Source of the DNA: Gracilimonas sp040882225
Lineage (GTDB): Bacteria; Bacteroidota; Rhodothermia; Balneolales; Balneolaceae
DNA: 64,000 bases
NCBI GenBank assembly: GCA_040882225.1
Contig: JBBEBR010000022.1
Location: 310,001 to 374,000, forward strand
Direction: 5' to 3'
Positions 46,261 through 53,303 of this stretch are shown here, in pieces. The notes under the pieces were generated by a model, which was not told the origin of the DNA, ran no database searches, and saw nothing but the letters and a program-made list of their open reading frames with translations. Every line of letters starts with the position of its first letter. Within the stretch, counting starts at the first letter, position 1. A program made the position numbers and the translations under genes.

Positions 46261-46292
46261 CTCTTAAGCCTGAACGAAGTGGAGAATAAGAG
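46261..46292. repeat. CTCTTA...TAAGAG repeat, copy 1
   Basis: Begins CTCTTA, continues CCTGAACGAAGTGGAG and ends TAAGAG, so the ends are inverted repeats. Nearly identical to 51126-51157; related to 46525-46556. Confidence 0.75.
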
Positions 46293-46471
46293 TACTTTTC
46301 AGCAAGTCTCCGAATGCATTAAGGGCAGGCTAATTAGCTCTTGTTCCGGTGTGCTTTGCTCCGGAATGCCCAATAGATGCTCCGCCGCAAATTTGTGGCC
46401 ACGGAAACCAGAAAGCCCAGCCTCCTGCCAAAGGCACTCCTTTGGAGGAAAAAATGTAGCAAATTGTGCCC

Positions 46472-46518
46472 GTTAGCCAGACCTGTCAGGTTTGCGAAAC
46501 CTGACAGGTCTGGCTAAC
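46472..46518. repeat. Perfect 22-bp palindrome of the CCTGACAGG family
   Basis: Arms at 46472-46493 and 46497-46518 are perfectly complementary around a 3-base GCG loop; each arm contains ACCTGTCAGGTTT or its complement. Related copies: 21189-21251 and 52038-52086. Such a tight hairpin would form readily in RNA and single-stranded DNA. Confidence 0.9.
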
Positions 46519-46524
46519 TCATTT

Positions 46525-46556
46525 CTCTTAAGCCTGAACGAAGCGGAATCCAAGAG
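46525..46556. repeat. CTCTTA...CAAGAG repeat, copy 2
   Basis: Shares CTCTTAAGCCTGAACGAAG with copy 1 but its second half differs (CGGAATCCAAGAG). It begins 6 bases after the perfect palindrome. Confidence 0.65.
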
Positions 46557-46622
46557 GTATTAATAATCGAAACAGTTAAAAGTTATTTCAGAATATTCCT
46601 CGGATTCACAAACGATTTTTAA

Positions 46623-46642
46623 TTAAGATATTTTACTCTTAA
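46623..46642. promoter_or_regulatory. Putative NsrR-like operator before the Rrf2 gene
   Basis: Perfect arms TTAAGA (46623-46628) and TCTTAA (46637-46642) with an 8-base spacer, 42 bases before the ATG. The same pattern, or a close variant of it, occurs at three other sites (47155-47174, 55173-55198, 55254-55275), all next to NO-related genes. Position is consistent with autoregulation. Confidence 0.65.
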
Positions 46643-46684
46643 ATTCATCCACCCAATAGATCAGACTTAGAACCGGAGAATAAT

Positions 46685-47137
46685 ATGTTGCTGTCTAAAT
46701 CCTGTGTTTACGGCCTGCGGGCTTCTCTATATCTTGCAGCAAAAAGGGATGAGGAATATCATTCTATTCGAAAGATGAGCGAAAAGCTGGATATTTCATT
46801 TCATTTCCTAACCAAAATTCTACAGCAATTAACCGGTGATAGTTTAATGGAATCTTATACGGGACCAAAAGGGGGAATCCGCCTCTCTAACAAAGGAAAA
46901 AAAGCCACACTTTTGGATGTAGTACTGGCAATTGATGGCCCCAGATTATTCACACAATGTGCCCTTGGTTTACCGGGTTGCGGAGTTGAAAAACCATGCC
47001 CCTTACACGATAGCTGGGCAGTAACAAGAGAATCTATCAAGGAAATGCTGCAACGAACCGATATCGAGCATCTCGCGGAAGAAGGTAAAAACAGCAACCT
47101 CAGAATAACGGCTAACGGCTCTTTCGTCTGGCAATAA
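46685..47137 (+). CDS. Rrf2-family iron-sulfur transcriptional regulator, NsrR-like
   Basis: 150 residues. The winged-helix HTH is in the first 60 residues (CVYGLRASLYLA, SIRKMSEKLDISFHFLTKI), then a wing (GPKGGIRLSN) and a Cys cluster Cys92, Cys99, Cys105 (CALGLPGCGVEKPCPLH), the usual cluster ligands of NsrR/IscR-type regulators. An operator-like repeat lies before it and the iron-sulfur repair gene follows, so a NO or redox sensor is the best guess. NsrR itself is not proven. Confidence 0.85.
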   Translation: MLLSKSCVYGLRASLYLAAKRDEEYHSIRKMSEKLDISFHFLTKILQQLTGDSLMESYTGPKGGIRLSNKGKKATLLDVVLAIDGPRLFTQCALGLPGCGVEKPCPLHDSWAVTRESIKEMLQRTDIEHLAEEGKNSNLRITANGSFVWQ

Positions 47138-47154
47138 AAAAAATTTATTATAAA

Positions 47155-47174
47155 TAAAGATAAAATACTCTTAA
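47155..47174. promoter_or_regulatory. Putative NsrR-like operator before the iron-sulfur repair gene
   Basis: TAAAGA (47155-47160), 8-base spacer, TCTTAA (47169-47174); one mismatch from the perfect form. It lies in the 54-base gap between the Rrf2 and ric genes, and shares ACTCTTAAAT with the upstream site. This implies a separate promoter for ric. Confidence 0.6.
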
Positions 47175-47191
47175 ATATAAAACCGTATGGA

Positions 47192-47806
47192 TTGGATTTT
47201 TGTTGCGGTGGCAAAAAGACTCTCGAAGAATCTTGCGCTAAAAAGAAGATCAATCTTGAGAGCGTAATAGAGGATCTGAATAGCCTTCAGCAAAGTTCTG
47301 CCGGTGGACATAATTACAACGAGTGGAATCTCGATTTCCTGGTTGATTATATCGTGAATAACCACCACAGCTTTGTCCGTTCAAAATTGCCTGAAATCAA
47401 TTTTTATGCAGAAAAAGTGGCTCGTGTGCACGGAGACCGGCATCCGGAGCTGATAGATATCCTCCAAAACGTTCGGGTTCTTAGTGAAGAAATGATGCAT
47501 CATATTCAGGAAGAAGAGGAGGGGTTATTCCACCAAATCAAGGAGCTGGTTCAGCAGAATAAATCCGAATCCATAAAAGACGGAATTGTGGAAGCCCTTG
47601 AAGAAGACCATGATAAAGCCGGCCGATTGATAGAAAGAATTGAGGAGTTGACCAATGGATTTACTCCACCGGAAGACGCGTGTGCATCGTACCGGGTTCT
47701 GTTCCAAAATTTAGCAGGTTTTCAGGACGACCTTCACAAGCACGTTCACCTGGAGAATAATATTCTGTTTCCAAAAGCCCTGGCTTTGGAATCAAGACTG
47801 AATTAA
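47192..47806 (+). CDS. ric: Di-iron iron-sulfur cluster repair protein (RIC/ScdA/YtfE)
   Basis: 204 residues from TTG at 47192. It opens with DFCCGGKKTLEESC, the end of the ScdA N-terminal domain, followed by a hemerythrin-like four-helix bundle with His ligands (NHHSFVR, EEMMHHIQEEEEGLFHQ, EEDHDKAG, HKHVHLENNILFPKA). The family repairs clusters damaged by NO or peroxide. The usual 20 or so residues before the CCGG motif are only partly visible (KPYGLDFCCGG reads upstream in frame, but no ATG, GTG or TTG exists between the previous stop and 47192). So either the domain is shortened or an unusual start is used. Confidence 0.88.
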   Translation: MDFCCGGKKTLEESCAKKKINLESVIEDLNSLQQSSAGGHNYNEWNLDFLVDYIVNNHHSFVRSKLPEINFYAEKVARVHGDRHPELIDILQNVRVLSEEMMHHIQEEEEGLFHQIKELVQQNKSESIKDGIVEALEEDHDKAGRLIERIEELTNGFTPPEDACASYRVLFQNLAGFQDDLHKHVHLENNILFPKALALESRLN

Positions 47807-47860
47807 ATGTGGCCTGATATTTACAGGCAGTTAAAACAGAGATAAAGACGATCCTGTAGA

Positions 47861-48136
47861 GGTCAAATATTATAGCCCAGGGTAAAACCGCGTAAGTGGT
47901 AGCAATCCTGGGATATATCGACACAAAAAAGAAAACTCAAGCAAAGATGGTGTTAATAAATCCATTGGTTATCGCAGGGTTGGGGCAAGGAGGCATTAGA
48001 GAGATGGTTGCCCAAGCTTCGAAAAAAACAAAGGCCGAACCACCTATCGGGCGAAGCTTTGCTTTTTATCTTCTTCTTTACCCGGGACTGCTTCAATGCT
48101 GCCGCATTTCATTGTCCCGGGCTATAATGTGTGACC
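47861..48136. mobile_element. Short element with imperfect terminal inverted repeats (MITE/REP-derived)
   Basis: Left end GGTCAAATATTATAGCCC (47861-47878) and right end, read on the other strand, GGTCACACATTATAGCCC (to about 48136) match over about 22 bases; both continue into GGG-type ends (CAGGG, GGGA). Inside are CCCGGG-containing segments but no real gene. About 276 bases, between ric and the small membrane pair. Similar GGGCTATAATGTGTGACCC strings are known from REP-type repeats in this group (general knowledge). Confidence 0.6.
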
Positions 48137-48238
48137 CTTCCAGGGTCAAAAACAGCCCCGAATGAATTGAAAATTGGAAGATTGGTGTTTCTGATGCCAA
48201 AAAGTATTTTCCTCAAACACCTGTCTTCATAAAAATCT

Positions 48239-48673
48239 ATGCCTTTAATAACCCGCTTATTCATAAAATCAGGAATGATTTTCTTTGTGCTGTCGCTGAT
48301 TACCGGCGTCATCATGCAGTTTGAAGAATTTACATTCCCTGTACTTTTACCGCTTTTTTGGCACATGCTGATGTTAGGCTGGATCACCCAAATAATCATG
48401 GGCCTTTCCCTGTGGATGTTTCCCGGAAGAAAAACCGAAGAAAGTTTCAGGAATCAGATTTTTGCATGGCTCGCCTTTTCCTGTCTGAATACAGGTTTAA
48501 TTTTGAGGGTGATAACGGAACCCTTTGTGACCTATCAAAATACTTTTTTTAAAGCCCTGCTGGCAGTATCTGCGGTATTGCAGGTGTTGGCTGCGGTATT
48601 TTATATCATAGAAATTTGGCCAAGGGTACTTTCTAAAAAGCAAAGCATTCAGAAAAGAAAAGAGGCGAGGTAG
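48239..48673 (+). CDS. Small four-helix membrane protein, NnrS/haem-copper-like half A
   Basis: 144 residues, four TM helices. Helix 2 carries FWHMLMLGWITQIIMGLSLW followed by MFPG, with a membrane His. The second gene, one base away, has the same pattern, so the two are paralogues. The H-x3-M-x-GW/FG helix ending in P resembles NnrS and subunit I of NO reductases. With the NsrR-like and RIC genes just upstream, a haem-binding NO-related role is likely, by inference. No catalytic function shown. Confidence 0.62.
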   Translation: MPLITRLFIKSGMIFFVLSLITGVIMQFEEFTFPVLLPLFWHMLMLGWITQIIMGLSLWMFPGRKTEESFRNQIFAWLAFSCLNTGLILRVITEPFVTYQNTFFKALLAVSAVLQVLAAVFYIIEIWPRVLSKKQSIQKRKEAR

Positions 48674-48674
48674 G

Positions 48675-49082
48675 ATGGTTTTTCAAAGCAGATTGATGAT
48701 TCGCCTTGCCCTTATGTATTTCCTGATTGGAAGTACACTCGGGGGACTGATCTTAACTAATAAAGCATACCATTTTGATTCCTCACTTTGGGAGCTGCTT
48801 CCGGTACATATTGAGTTCATGATCTTTGGCTGGATCATCCAATTTACTTTAGGTGTGGCTTACTGGATTTTACCCCGTTTCTTCGGGGAAGACGGCCGTG
48901 GGAAAACCTGGTTAGCCACTATTATGGTGCTGCTTTTTAATCTTGGGATTTGGCTGGTGGCCAGTTCCCAATATGGACTCCTTCCCGAAAAAGGCGCACT
49001 TATCGGACGAATCTCAGAAGCCGCCGCCGTTGCCATTTTCATATCTCTCCATTGGAAAAGAGTGCTAACCTATAACCGCTGA
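48675..49082 (+). CDS. Small four-helix membrane protein, NnrS/haem-copper-like half B
   Basis: 135 residues, four TM helices. Helix 2 carries VHIEFMIFGWIIQFTLGVAY followed by WILPRFFG, close to the NnrS pattern H-x-E-M-x-F-G and parallel to the upstream gene. The start is one base after the previous stop, so the pair is translationally coupled and probably forms a heterodimer. Exact family unknown to me. Confidence 0.62.
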   Translation: MVFQSRLMIRLALMYFLIGSTLGGLILTNKAYHFDSSLWELLPVHIEFMIFGWIIQFTLGVAYWILPRFFGEDGRGKTWLATIMVLLFNLGIWLVASSQYGLLPEKGALIGRISEAAAVAIFISLHWKRVLTYNR

Positions 49083-49150
49083 TTCTGTTTTTCGGGTTTG
49101 TTTAGGTGATGATATCCCATTTAATACAAACATCAGAAGATCTCTTCCTC

Positions 49151-49210
49151 TAAGCATTGTTATGTGAGATTATATACATTCCTGCCCGATGAAATGTTCA
49201 TCATTAATAT
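49151..49210 (+). repeat. Dispersed repeat, copy B (upstream of 49285)
   Basis: Core TAAGCATTGTTATGTGAGA and CCCGATGAAATGTTCATC as in copies A and C, 75 bases before the next gene. Ends with the small inverted repeat GATGAA/TTCATC. It lacks the longer left part present in copies A and C. Confidence 0.75.
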
Positions 49211-49284
49211 GTGGTGTACCAACTCCTGCAGATTGTAAACAGACTATAGTTAGATCAGGAAAATTTTAGCAATATTAAATACCA

Positions 49285-49719
49285 ATGAATAAGGCAGATA
49301 TTTTAGCTAACGCAGTCACAGTAGAAGAGCATTCGCTTAGTAAGCTACAACACTGGCTGCAATATGGAAAACACACATGGTCTTTAGGTGCTGGTATTAT
49401 CTGGGTTCCCGCTAGCTTGATCTTAACCGCCCTAAAAGTCATAGTCTTTGTTTTTACACCTTATATGCTTTGGCATTTACTTAAAGCAATGTGGTATAAA
49501 TCAGTGGTTGTACTTTTGACAGCTGTTGTTTTACCGTTGGTTGTCTCTCTATTCATCCAGATAGAGAACGAAATACTTAATTTCTTATTCATATTTCTAC
49601 CTTTTTTAAACTTCTTCCTTTACACTTATTTAATTAGTTATATCATTGGCGAACATCTGATTAAAATAAAAACATCTAAAAAGTGGGAGAGAGAGAGTAG
49701 AAAAAAGCAGTATAATTAG
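49285..49719 (+). CDS. Hypothetical membrane protein
   Basis: 144 residues. A soluble start (MNKADILANAVTVEEHSLSK), then three hydrophobic segments (LILTALKVIVFVFTPYML, VVLLTAVVLPLVVSLFI, FLFIFLPFLNFFLYTYLISY) and a basic tail (KKWERESRKKQ). I do not recognise the family. Neighbours: copy B of the dispersed repeat before it and a broken lipoprotein gene after it. It could be an orphan gene of the accessory region. Confidence 0.6.
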   Translation: MNKADILANAVTVEEHSLSKLQHWLQYGKHTWSLGAGIIWVPASLILTALKVIVFVFTPYMLWHLLKAMWYKSVVVLLTAVVLPLVVSLFIQIENEILNFLFIFLPFLNFFLYTYLISYIIGEHLIKIKTSKKWERESRKKQYN

Positions 49720-49860
49720 TAAAAATATTCAAAGTACACCGTGAAAGATATTATTTGTTTTAAATTTTTAGCCGTTTATTAACTTTATCTCTACACCTGT
49801 TACGAGCAGAGTCGTTAGTGTTCAATTAATTATCATTATTCCAATCAATAATTTTATCAC

Positions 49861-51095
49861 ATGCAGATATTTAGAGATAATAAAGTTCGGTTTCGTTTAA
49901 TTCCTCCCCTTCTTGTGTATTTCTTTTTTATAAGTTGCAACTCTGAAACCCGATTTGATATCCCGGAAAATGTTCATGAATTAGAAAATGTCACGGTTTT
50001 TGCCTTTGAGCCGGAATCAGTGCAAAAAATTGAATTGATTCAGGAATTGAAGTTTGGGGATACAGATGACGTAACCATCGGTATGGTGGAGATGAAGAGT
50101 GCCTTTGACCAAAACCGAGTTTATAAACGGATTGCTGCAGATGAACATGGGCGAGTGTTTATTGCAGATATTCAACAATTGAAAATTCATGTTTTTGATT
50201 CTGATGGGAGTTGAATACAAAGCATAGGGCGCCAAGGAAGAGGGCCGGGTGAGTTTCAACAGATCAGCGAATTAAAGATCGTATCAGATCAACTTTATGC
50301 TATCGATGCTAATCAACGAAGAATTAATGTTTTTTCTTTAAATAGTCTTAATCCATCCCATTCCATTAGTCTTATTCCACAAAATAAGAGTCAATTTGAA
50401 GAACTTTCAAATCGTTATCCTGACCACTACTTAATTAGAAGTGATGGAAGCGTATTAACAGGTTTCTTCACTCCTCCTTTTCTGACTGAAAACCCTCAAT
50501 CACCAGATTCTCTTTTATTTTATATCATAGATAATTCAGGAAAAATTCAACCTGACAGAGTTCTTGCTCAGCAGGGATTTATTTATTACAACGGCACTGG
50601 AGAGTATCAAAACTCCATGTTATCCTTTGATTTTACTCCGAGATCGTTAAGAGTTTTATCAGTAGACGATCAAATTTTTACAAATCTGAATGATGAATTT
50701 CTGATTAAAGTGTATAACTCACACGGTGATTACATCAGAGCCATTTACTATCCATTCGATAAAAATGAGATTAATCGAGCAGATTTGGTCAATAAGGAAA
50801 ACAGAGATTTATATAGAAACGTAATTCAAAAAATTGATCTTCCAGAAGCCATCCGGTAATAAAAAATTTGTTGATGGATGATGAGAAACGCCTTTGGATA
50901 TCTACATTTACCGATAGCGTGGATACGGACAACTGGTGGGTTTTAAATAAAGATGGAGAAATGTTGGGACGATTTTCCCTATCCAGAGATAAATGGATAC
51001 GAGAAATCAAGAACAACAAAATATATACTATCGAAACCAATTTTGAATCGGGAGAATTTGAAATTGTGCGGTATAGATTTGAAAGTATTAGATGA
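49861..51095 (+). pseudogene. Broken six-bladed beta-propeller lipoprotein gene (6-bladed/NHL type)
   Basis: Starts with a lipoprotein-like signal (FFFISCNSE) and reads NHL/BF3164-type repeats. After DSDGS an in-frame TGA stop occurs (50212-50214), and the reading then continues in the same frame with QSIGRQGRGPGEF, the typical family motif. A second lesion near 50856 (one base missing, so IR and a stop replace IPV) moves the last 75 residues (MDDEKRLWISTFTD) into another frame. With one stop and one frameshift, it is a decayed gene of about 410 codons. Sequencing error could explain one lesion but hardly both. Confidence 0.82.
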
Positions 51096-51125
51096 TTCTA
51101 CAAGCAAATTATTCAATCCAAAGAT

Positions 51126-51157
51126 CTCTTAAACCTGAACGAAGTGGAGAATAAGAG
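51126..51157. repeat. CTCTTA...TAAGAG repeat, copy 3
   Basis: Nearly identical to 46261-46292 (one substitution, A for G, in the CCTGAAC junction) and continues into the same AGTACT. It lies after the broken propeller gene and about 145 bases before the REP cassette; no gene in 51096-51300. Confidence 0.75.
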
Positions 51158-51300
51158 TACTAGTTTAGCAGGTCCCGGTGAAATGAAAAGAATTCGAGGG
51201 TGGTTCGGCGAAAAGAAGACCATTTTTTATATGTGGCTTTTATACTAAATCTTCAATGTGCTGAAGCAATAACTTCTCTTTCAATTATTGGTTTTTCCCT

Positions 51301-51350
51301 CGTTCCCAACCACCCGGTTGCGGAATGCTGCCCGGGACCACCCGGTCCCC
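51301..51350 (+). repeat. REP pair, left copy (3' side of the RAYT pseudogene)
   Basis: Two hairpins in series: CCAACCACCCGGTTG-like (loop ACCC) and GGGACCACCCGGTCCC (loop ACCC). The sequence is the inverted counterpart of 51970-52017. Contains a CCCGGG site at 51331-51336. Confidence 0.8.
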
Positions 51351-51371
51351 ATGCGCAAAACCAGCAGTGAA

Positions 51372-51907
51372 CTACCCACCAAACAACGTAACCGGAATCA
51401 TACCCTCCTCACCCAAATAATTTCGAGCCGATGAATACCGCCAATGAACCGGCTCATCAACATAGCCACTTTTAACCGGGTTGAAATGAATATATTCCAT
51501 TTTCTGATTTACCATTTCTGCAGAAGTAAGTTGTTTAGGGTGCAATCCCTCTTGCCATACCTGATAAGTTCTTCCAACTTTATGAGATCGTTTATTCCAT
51601 TTCAACTTATCGAGCCAATGTGTGTGACCATTTGATTTTAAAAAATCTAGAATTTTTCGGGCGGTGTAGGATTTTGTAAGCCTAAGGCTGTTTGCAAGAT
51701 CTTCTCCTTGCACCACAGCATGAAAATGATTTCCCTAAGAATGTAGGCATAAAGAGTTACCGCTTTGTTTTGTTGCATGAAGATGAATTGATCTAATACA
51801 ATCTCTGCGATCTGTGGTTTGGAGAGCAACGGTAATTCTTCCAGTATGGTGCTTGTTACAAAGTAGGGGTAATGTTCTTCGTGGAATTTGTATCGGCTTC
51901 GGCTCAT
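51372..51907 (-). pseudogene. REP-associated tyrosine transposase (RAYT, IS200/IS605-like), frameshifted
   Basis: Reads MSRSRYKFHEEHYPYFVTST to YAYILRE, then, after a one-base deletion near 51730-51735 (GGGAAA for expected GGGAAAA), continues in another frame as the HUH motif HFHAVVQGEDL, then KNRAYT-type KSYTARKILDF and YIHFNPVKSGYV with catalytic Tyr. Together about 178 residues, the normal RAYT length. The gene is flanked by inverted copies of a REP pair (51301-51350, 51970-52017), the arrangement expected for a RAYT and its substrate. Broken at the catalytic motif, so not active unless frameshifting occurs; a homopolymer sequencing error is also possible. Confidence 0.88.
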
Positions 51908-51969
51908 AGTTTAGTCTTTTTTCTTTGTATGAGCGATGGGAGTGCAAGTCCTTACAAACTATTTTTCTT

Positions 51970-52017
51970 CGGACCGGGTGGTCCGACATGGCATTCCCAA
52001 CCGGGTGGTTGGGAACG
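51970..52017 (-). repeat. REP pair, right copy (5' side of the RAYT pseudogene)
   Basis: Inverted relative to 51301-51350: read on the minus strand it starts CGTTCCCAACCACCCGGTTG and ends GGACCACCCGGTCCG. The two copies enclose the RAYT gene with about 20 and 60 bases to spare. Confidence 0.82.
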
Positions 52018-52037
52018 AGAATTAAAATCCCTTTGCC

Positions 52038-52086
52038 CATTACCCAGACCTGTCAGGTTTCGCAAACCTGACAGGTCTAGGTAATG
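52038..52086. repeat. 23-bp palindrome of the CCTGACAGG family
   Basis: Arms 52038-52060 and 52064-52086 around a CGC loop with one mismatch; same core as 46472-46518. It lies 20 bases after the REP right copy. Confidence 0.88.
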
Positions 52087-52194
52087 GTTTCTGGGGTAAA
52101 TATATCCCAAAATCTCTTTTAAGCATTAGAGTTGATATAGGGGAGAATATTTGAATATTATCCCCAACAAAACATCAACCAAAACGGGCATTTT

Positions 52195-52836
52195 ATGTAC
52201 GATCTTCCCTATTACAAAGAGCAAGATGAACAAATCATTGAAGAGTTTATTGGTCAACATCCATTTGCTTTCCTAACGGGATGCGATTCAGAAAACAGAC
52301 CTGTTGCTACACAGGTGCCGGTTTTTATTGAAGAGAGGGATGGCCGGAAAATATTGAGTGGGCACATCATGAGGAAGACCGATCATCATAAAGCTTTCTT
52401 GCACAATGAAAATGTTCTTGTGGTTTTCACCGGCCCGCACACCTATGTGAGCGCCACATGGTATAGCAACCCTCATCTGGCTTCTACCTGGAACTATATG
52501 AGTGTGCATGCAAAAGGCATTATAAAGTTTCTGGATGAGGAAGGATTAGAAGATATGCTTCGAAAAACCACGCTTCATTTTGAAGACTATAATCAACATT
52601 CACCAACTATATTTGACAATCTTCCTTCTGAATTCAAACAAAAAGTAATGAAAGCTATTGTGGCTTTTGAAATTGAAGTGACTGAGATGGATGTTGTTTT
52701 TAAATTAAGCCAGGATAGAGATGCCGAAAGTTATCAGAATATCATTGAAGAGCTCAAAAAGAAAGATGAAAACGGCCGTATGATTGCCCAGGAGATGGAA
52801 AAGAGAAGGAAAGATGTTTTCACTAAAGATGGATGA
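52195..52836 (+). CDS. FMN-binding negative transcriptional regulator / flavoprotein, PaiB-like
   Basis: 213 residues. The split-barrel FMN fold pattern includes HPFAFLTGC, TQVPVFIEERDG, LSGHIMRKTDHHKAF, VFTGPHTYVSATWY and TWNYMSVHAKG, which together mark the PaiB family (Bacillus PaiB is a repressor; others reduce or bind flavin). C-terminal Lys/Glu-rich helix. No clear operator in front. A degenerate repeat-like string (TTTAAGCATTAGAG) at about 52109-52122 recalls the dispersed repeat. Role here not known. Confidence 0.82.
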   Translation: MYDLPYYKEQDEQIIEEFIGQHPFAFLTGCDSENRPVATQVPVFIEERDGRKILSGHIMRKTDHHKAFLHNENVLVVFTGPHTYVSATWYSNPHLASTWNYMSVHAKGIIKFLDEEGLEDMLRKTTLHFEDYNQHSPTIFDNLPSEFKQKVMKAIVAFEIEVTEMDVVFKLSQDRDAESYQNIIEELKKKDENGRMIAQEMEKRRKDVFTKDG

Positions 52837-52838
52837 TG

Positions 52839-52869
52839 GCGGTCTGACGGCTTCCTGCCGTCTGACCGA
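52839..52869. repeat. GGTCTGACGG hairpin repeat, copy 1
   Basis: CGGTCTGACGG and CCGTCTGACCG form an imperfect inverted repeat. Begins 2 bases after the paiB-like stop. Copies at 52991 and 53917. Between copies 1 and 2 are two CGCTTGCGTCA strings (about 52890 and 52937). The interval 52837-53303 holds repeats only, no gene. Confidence 0.7.
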
Positions 52870-52990
52870 TGGAAGGATGAGCTGAAAAGTGGGCGCTTGC
52901 GTCAAGTTGGGGGAAGGATGGTCTTGCACAAGCGGGACGCTTGCGTCAGGTTGAGAATGAGTCAGGATGGGGACGAATAATAATAATAGG

Positions 52991-53066
52991 GCGGTCTGAC
53001 GGATTCCTCCCGTCTGACCGAAAGAGGGATGAGCATAAGGATTTAATGAACGATTAAGGCGTCAAT
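52991..53066. repeat. GGTCTGACGG repeat, copy 2 (extended)
   Basis: Same hairpin, followed by GGATTTAATGAACGATTAAG and GGCGTCAA, both also after copy 3. A GTGCTCTGCTTCGGGATGCC segment follows at 53092-53134. Confidence 0.7.
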
Positions 53067-53151
53067 AATATCTTGTTCTCGTCCTCGTCCTGGTGCTCTG
53101 CTTCGGGATGCCCGATAGAGGCTCCGCCTCAATGCCTGTTTATAGGAAGGA

Positions 53152-53253
53152 ATTATTGAGCATTATACCTCTAACCAATTGATGACTAATAGCTTCAAGC
53201 ATCATTAAGTGAGATTATATACATTCCTGCCCGATGAAATGTTCATCATTAAT
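53152..53253 (+). repeat. Dispersed repeat, copy C (upstream of 53304)
   Basis: Left part TTATTGAGCATTAT and CAATTGATGA as in copy A; core GAGATTATATACATTCC and CCCGATGAAATGTTCATC as in copy B. It ends 50 bases before the next gene. Confidence 0.8.
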
Positions 53254-53303
53254 CTGTAAGGCTTCAAAGACAATCCCAACACTATCATTAATTAAGGATT
53301 AAC

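Larger units (their letters stand above)
46165..46622. other. Repeat-filled intergenic region before the Rrf2 gene
   Basis: No gene seen in 458 bases. It contains two copies of the CTCTTA...TAAGAG repeat (46261-46292, 46525-46556), a perfect palindrome (46472-46518), and a stretch at 46349-46391 (GTGCTTTGCTCCGGAATGCC) that resembles 53092-53134. These match elements elsewhere in 43.9-54 kb. Confidence 0.7.

Noticed and set aside
46261..46292. Additional NsrR-like operator
   Set aside because: Ends contain TCTTA/TAAGA but the order is inverted and the spacing is about 20 bases, and copies sit at repeats rather than promoters.
47896..48165. An 89-codon open frame inside the TIR element
   Set aside because: It crosses the right inverted repeat, has no family likeness and no convincing start context; it follows the repeat rather than a protein.
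51372..51907. Programmed frameshift in the transposase gene
   Set aside because: A short A-run is present, but no stimulatory structure or Shine-Dalgarno-like signal is seen; decay or a sequencing error is simpler.
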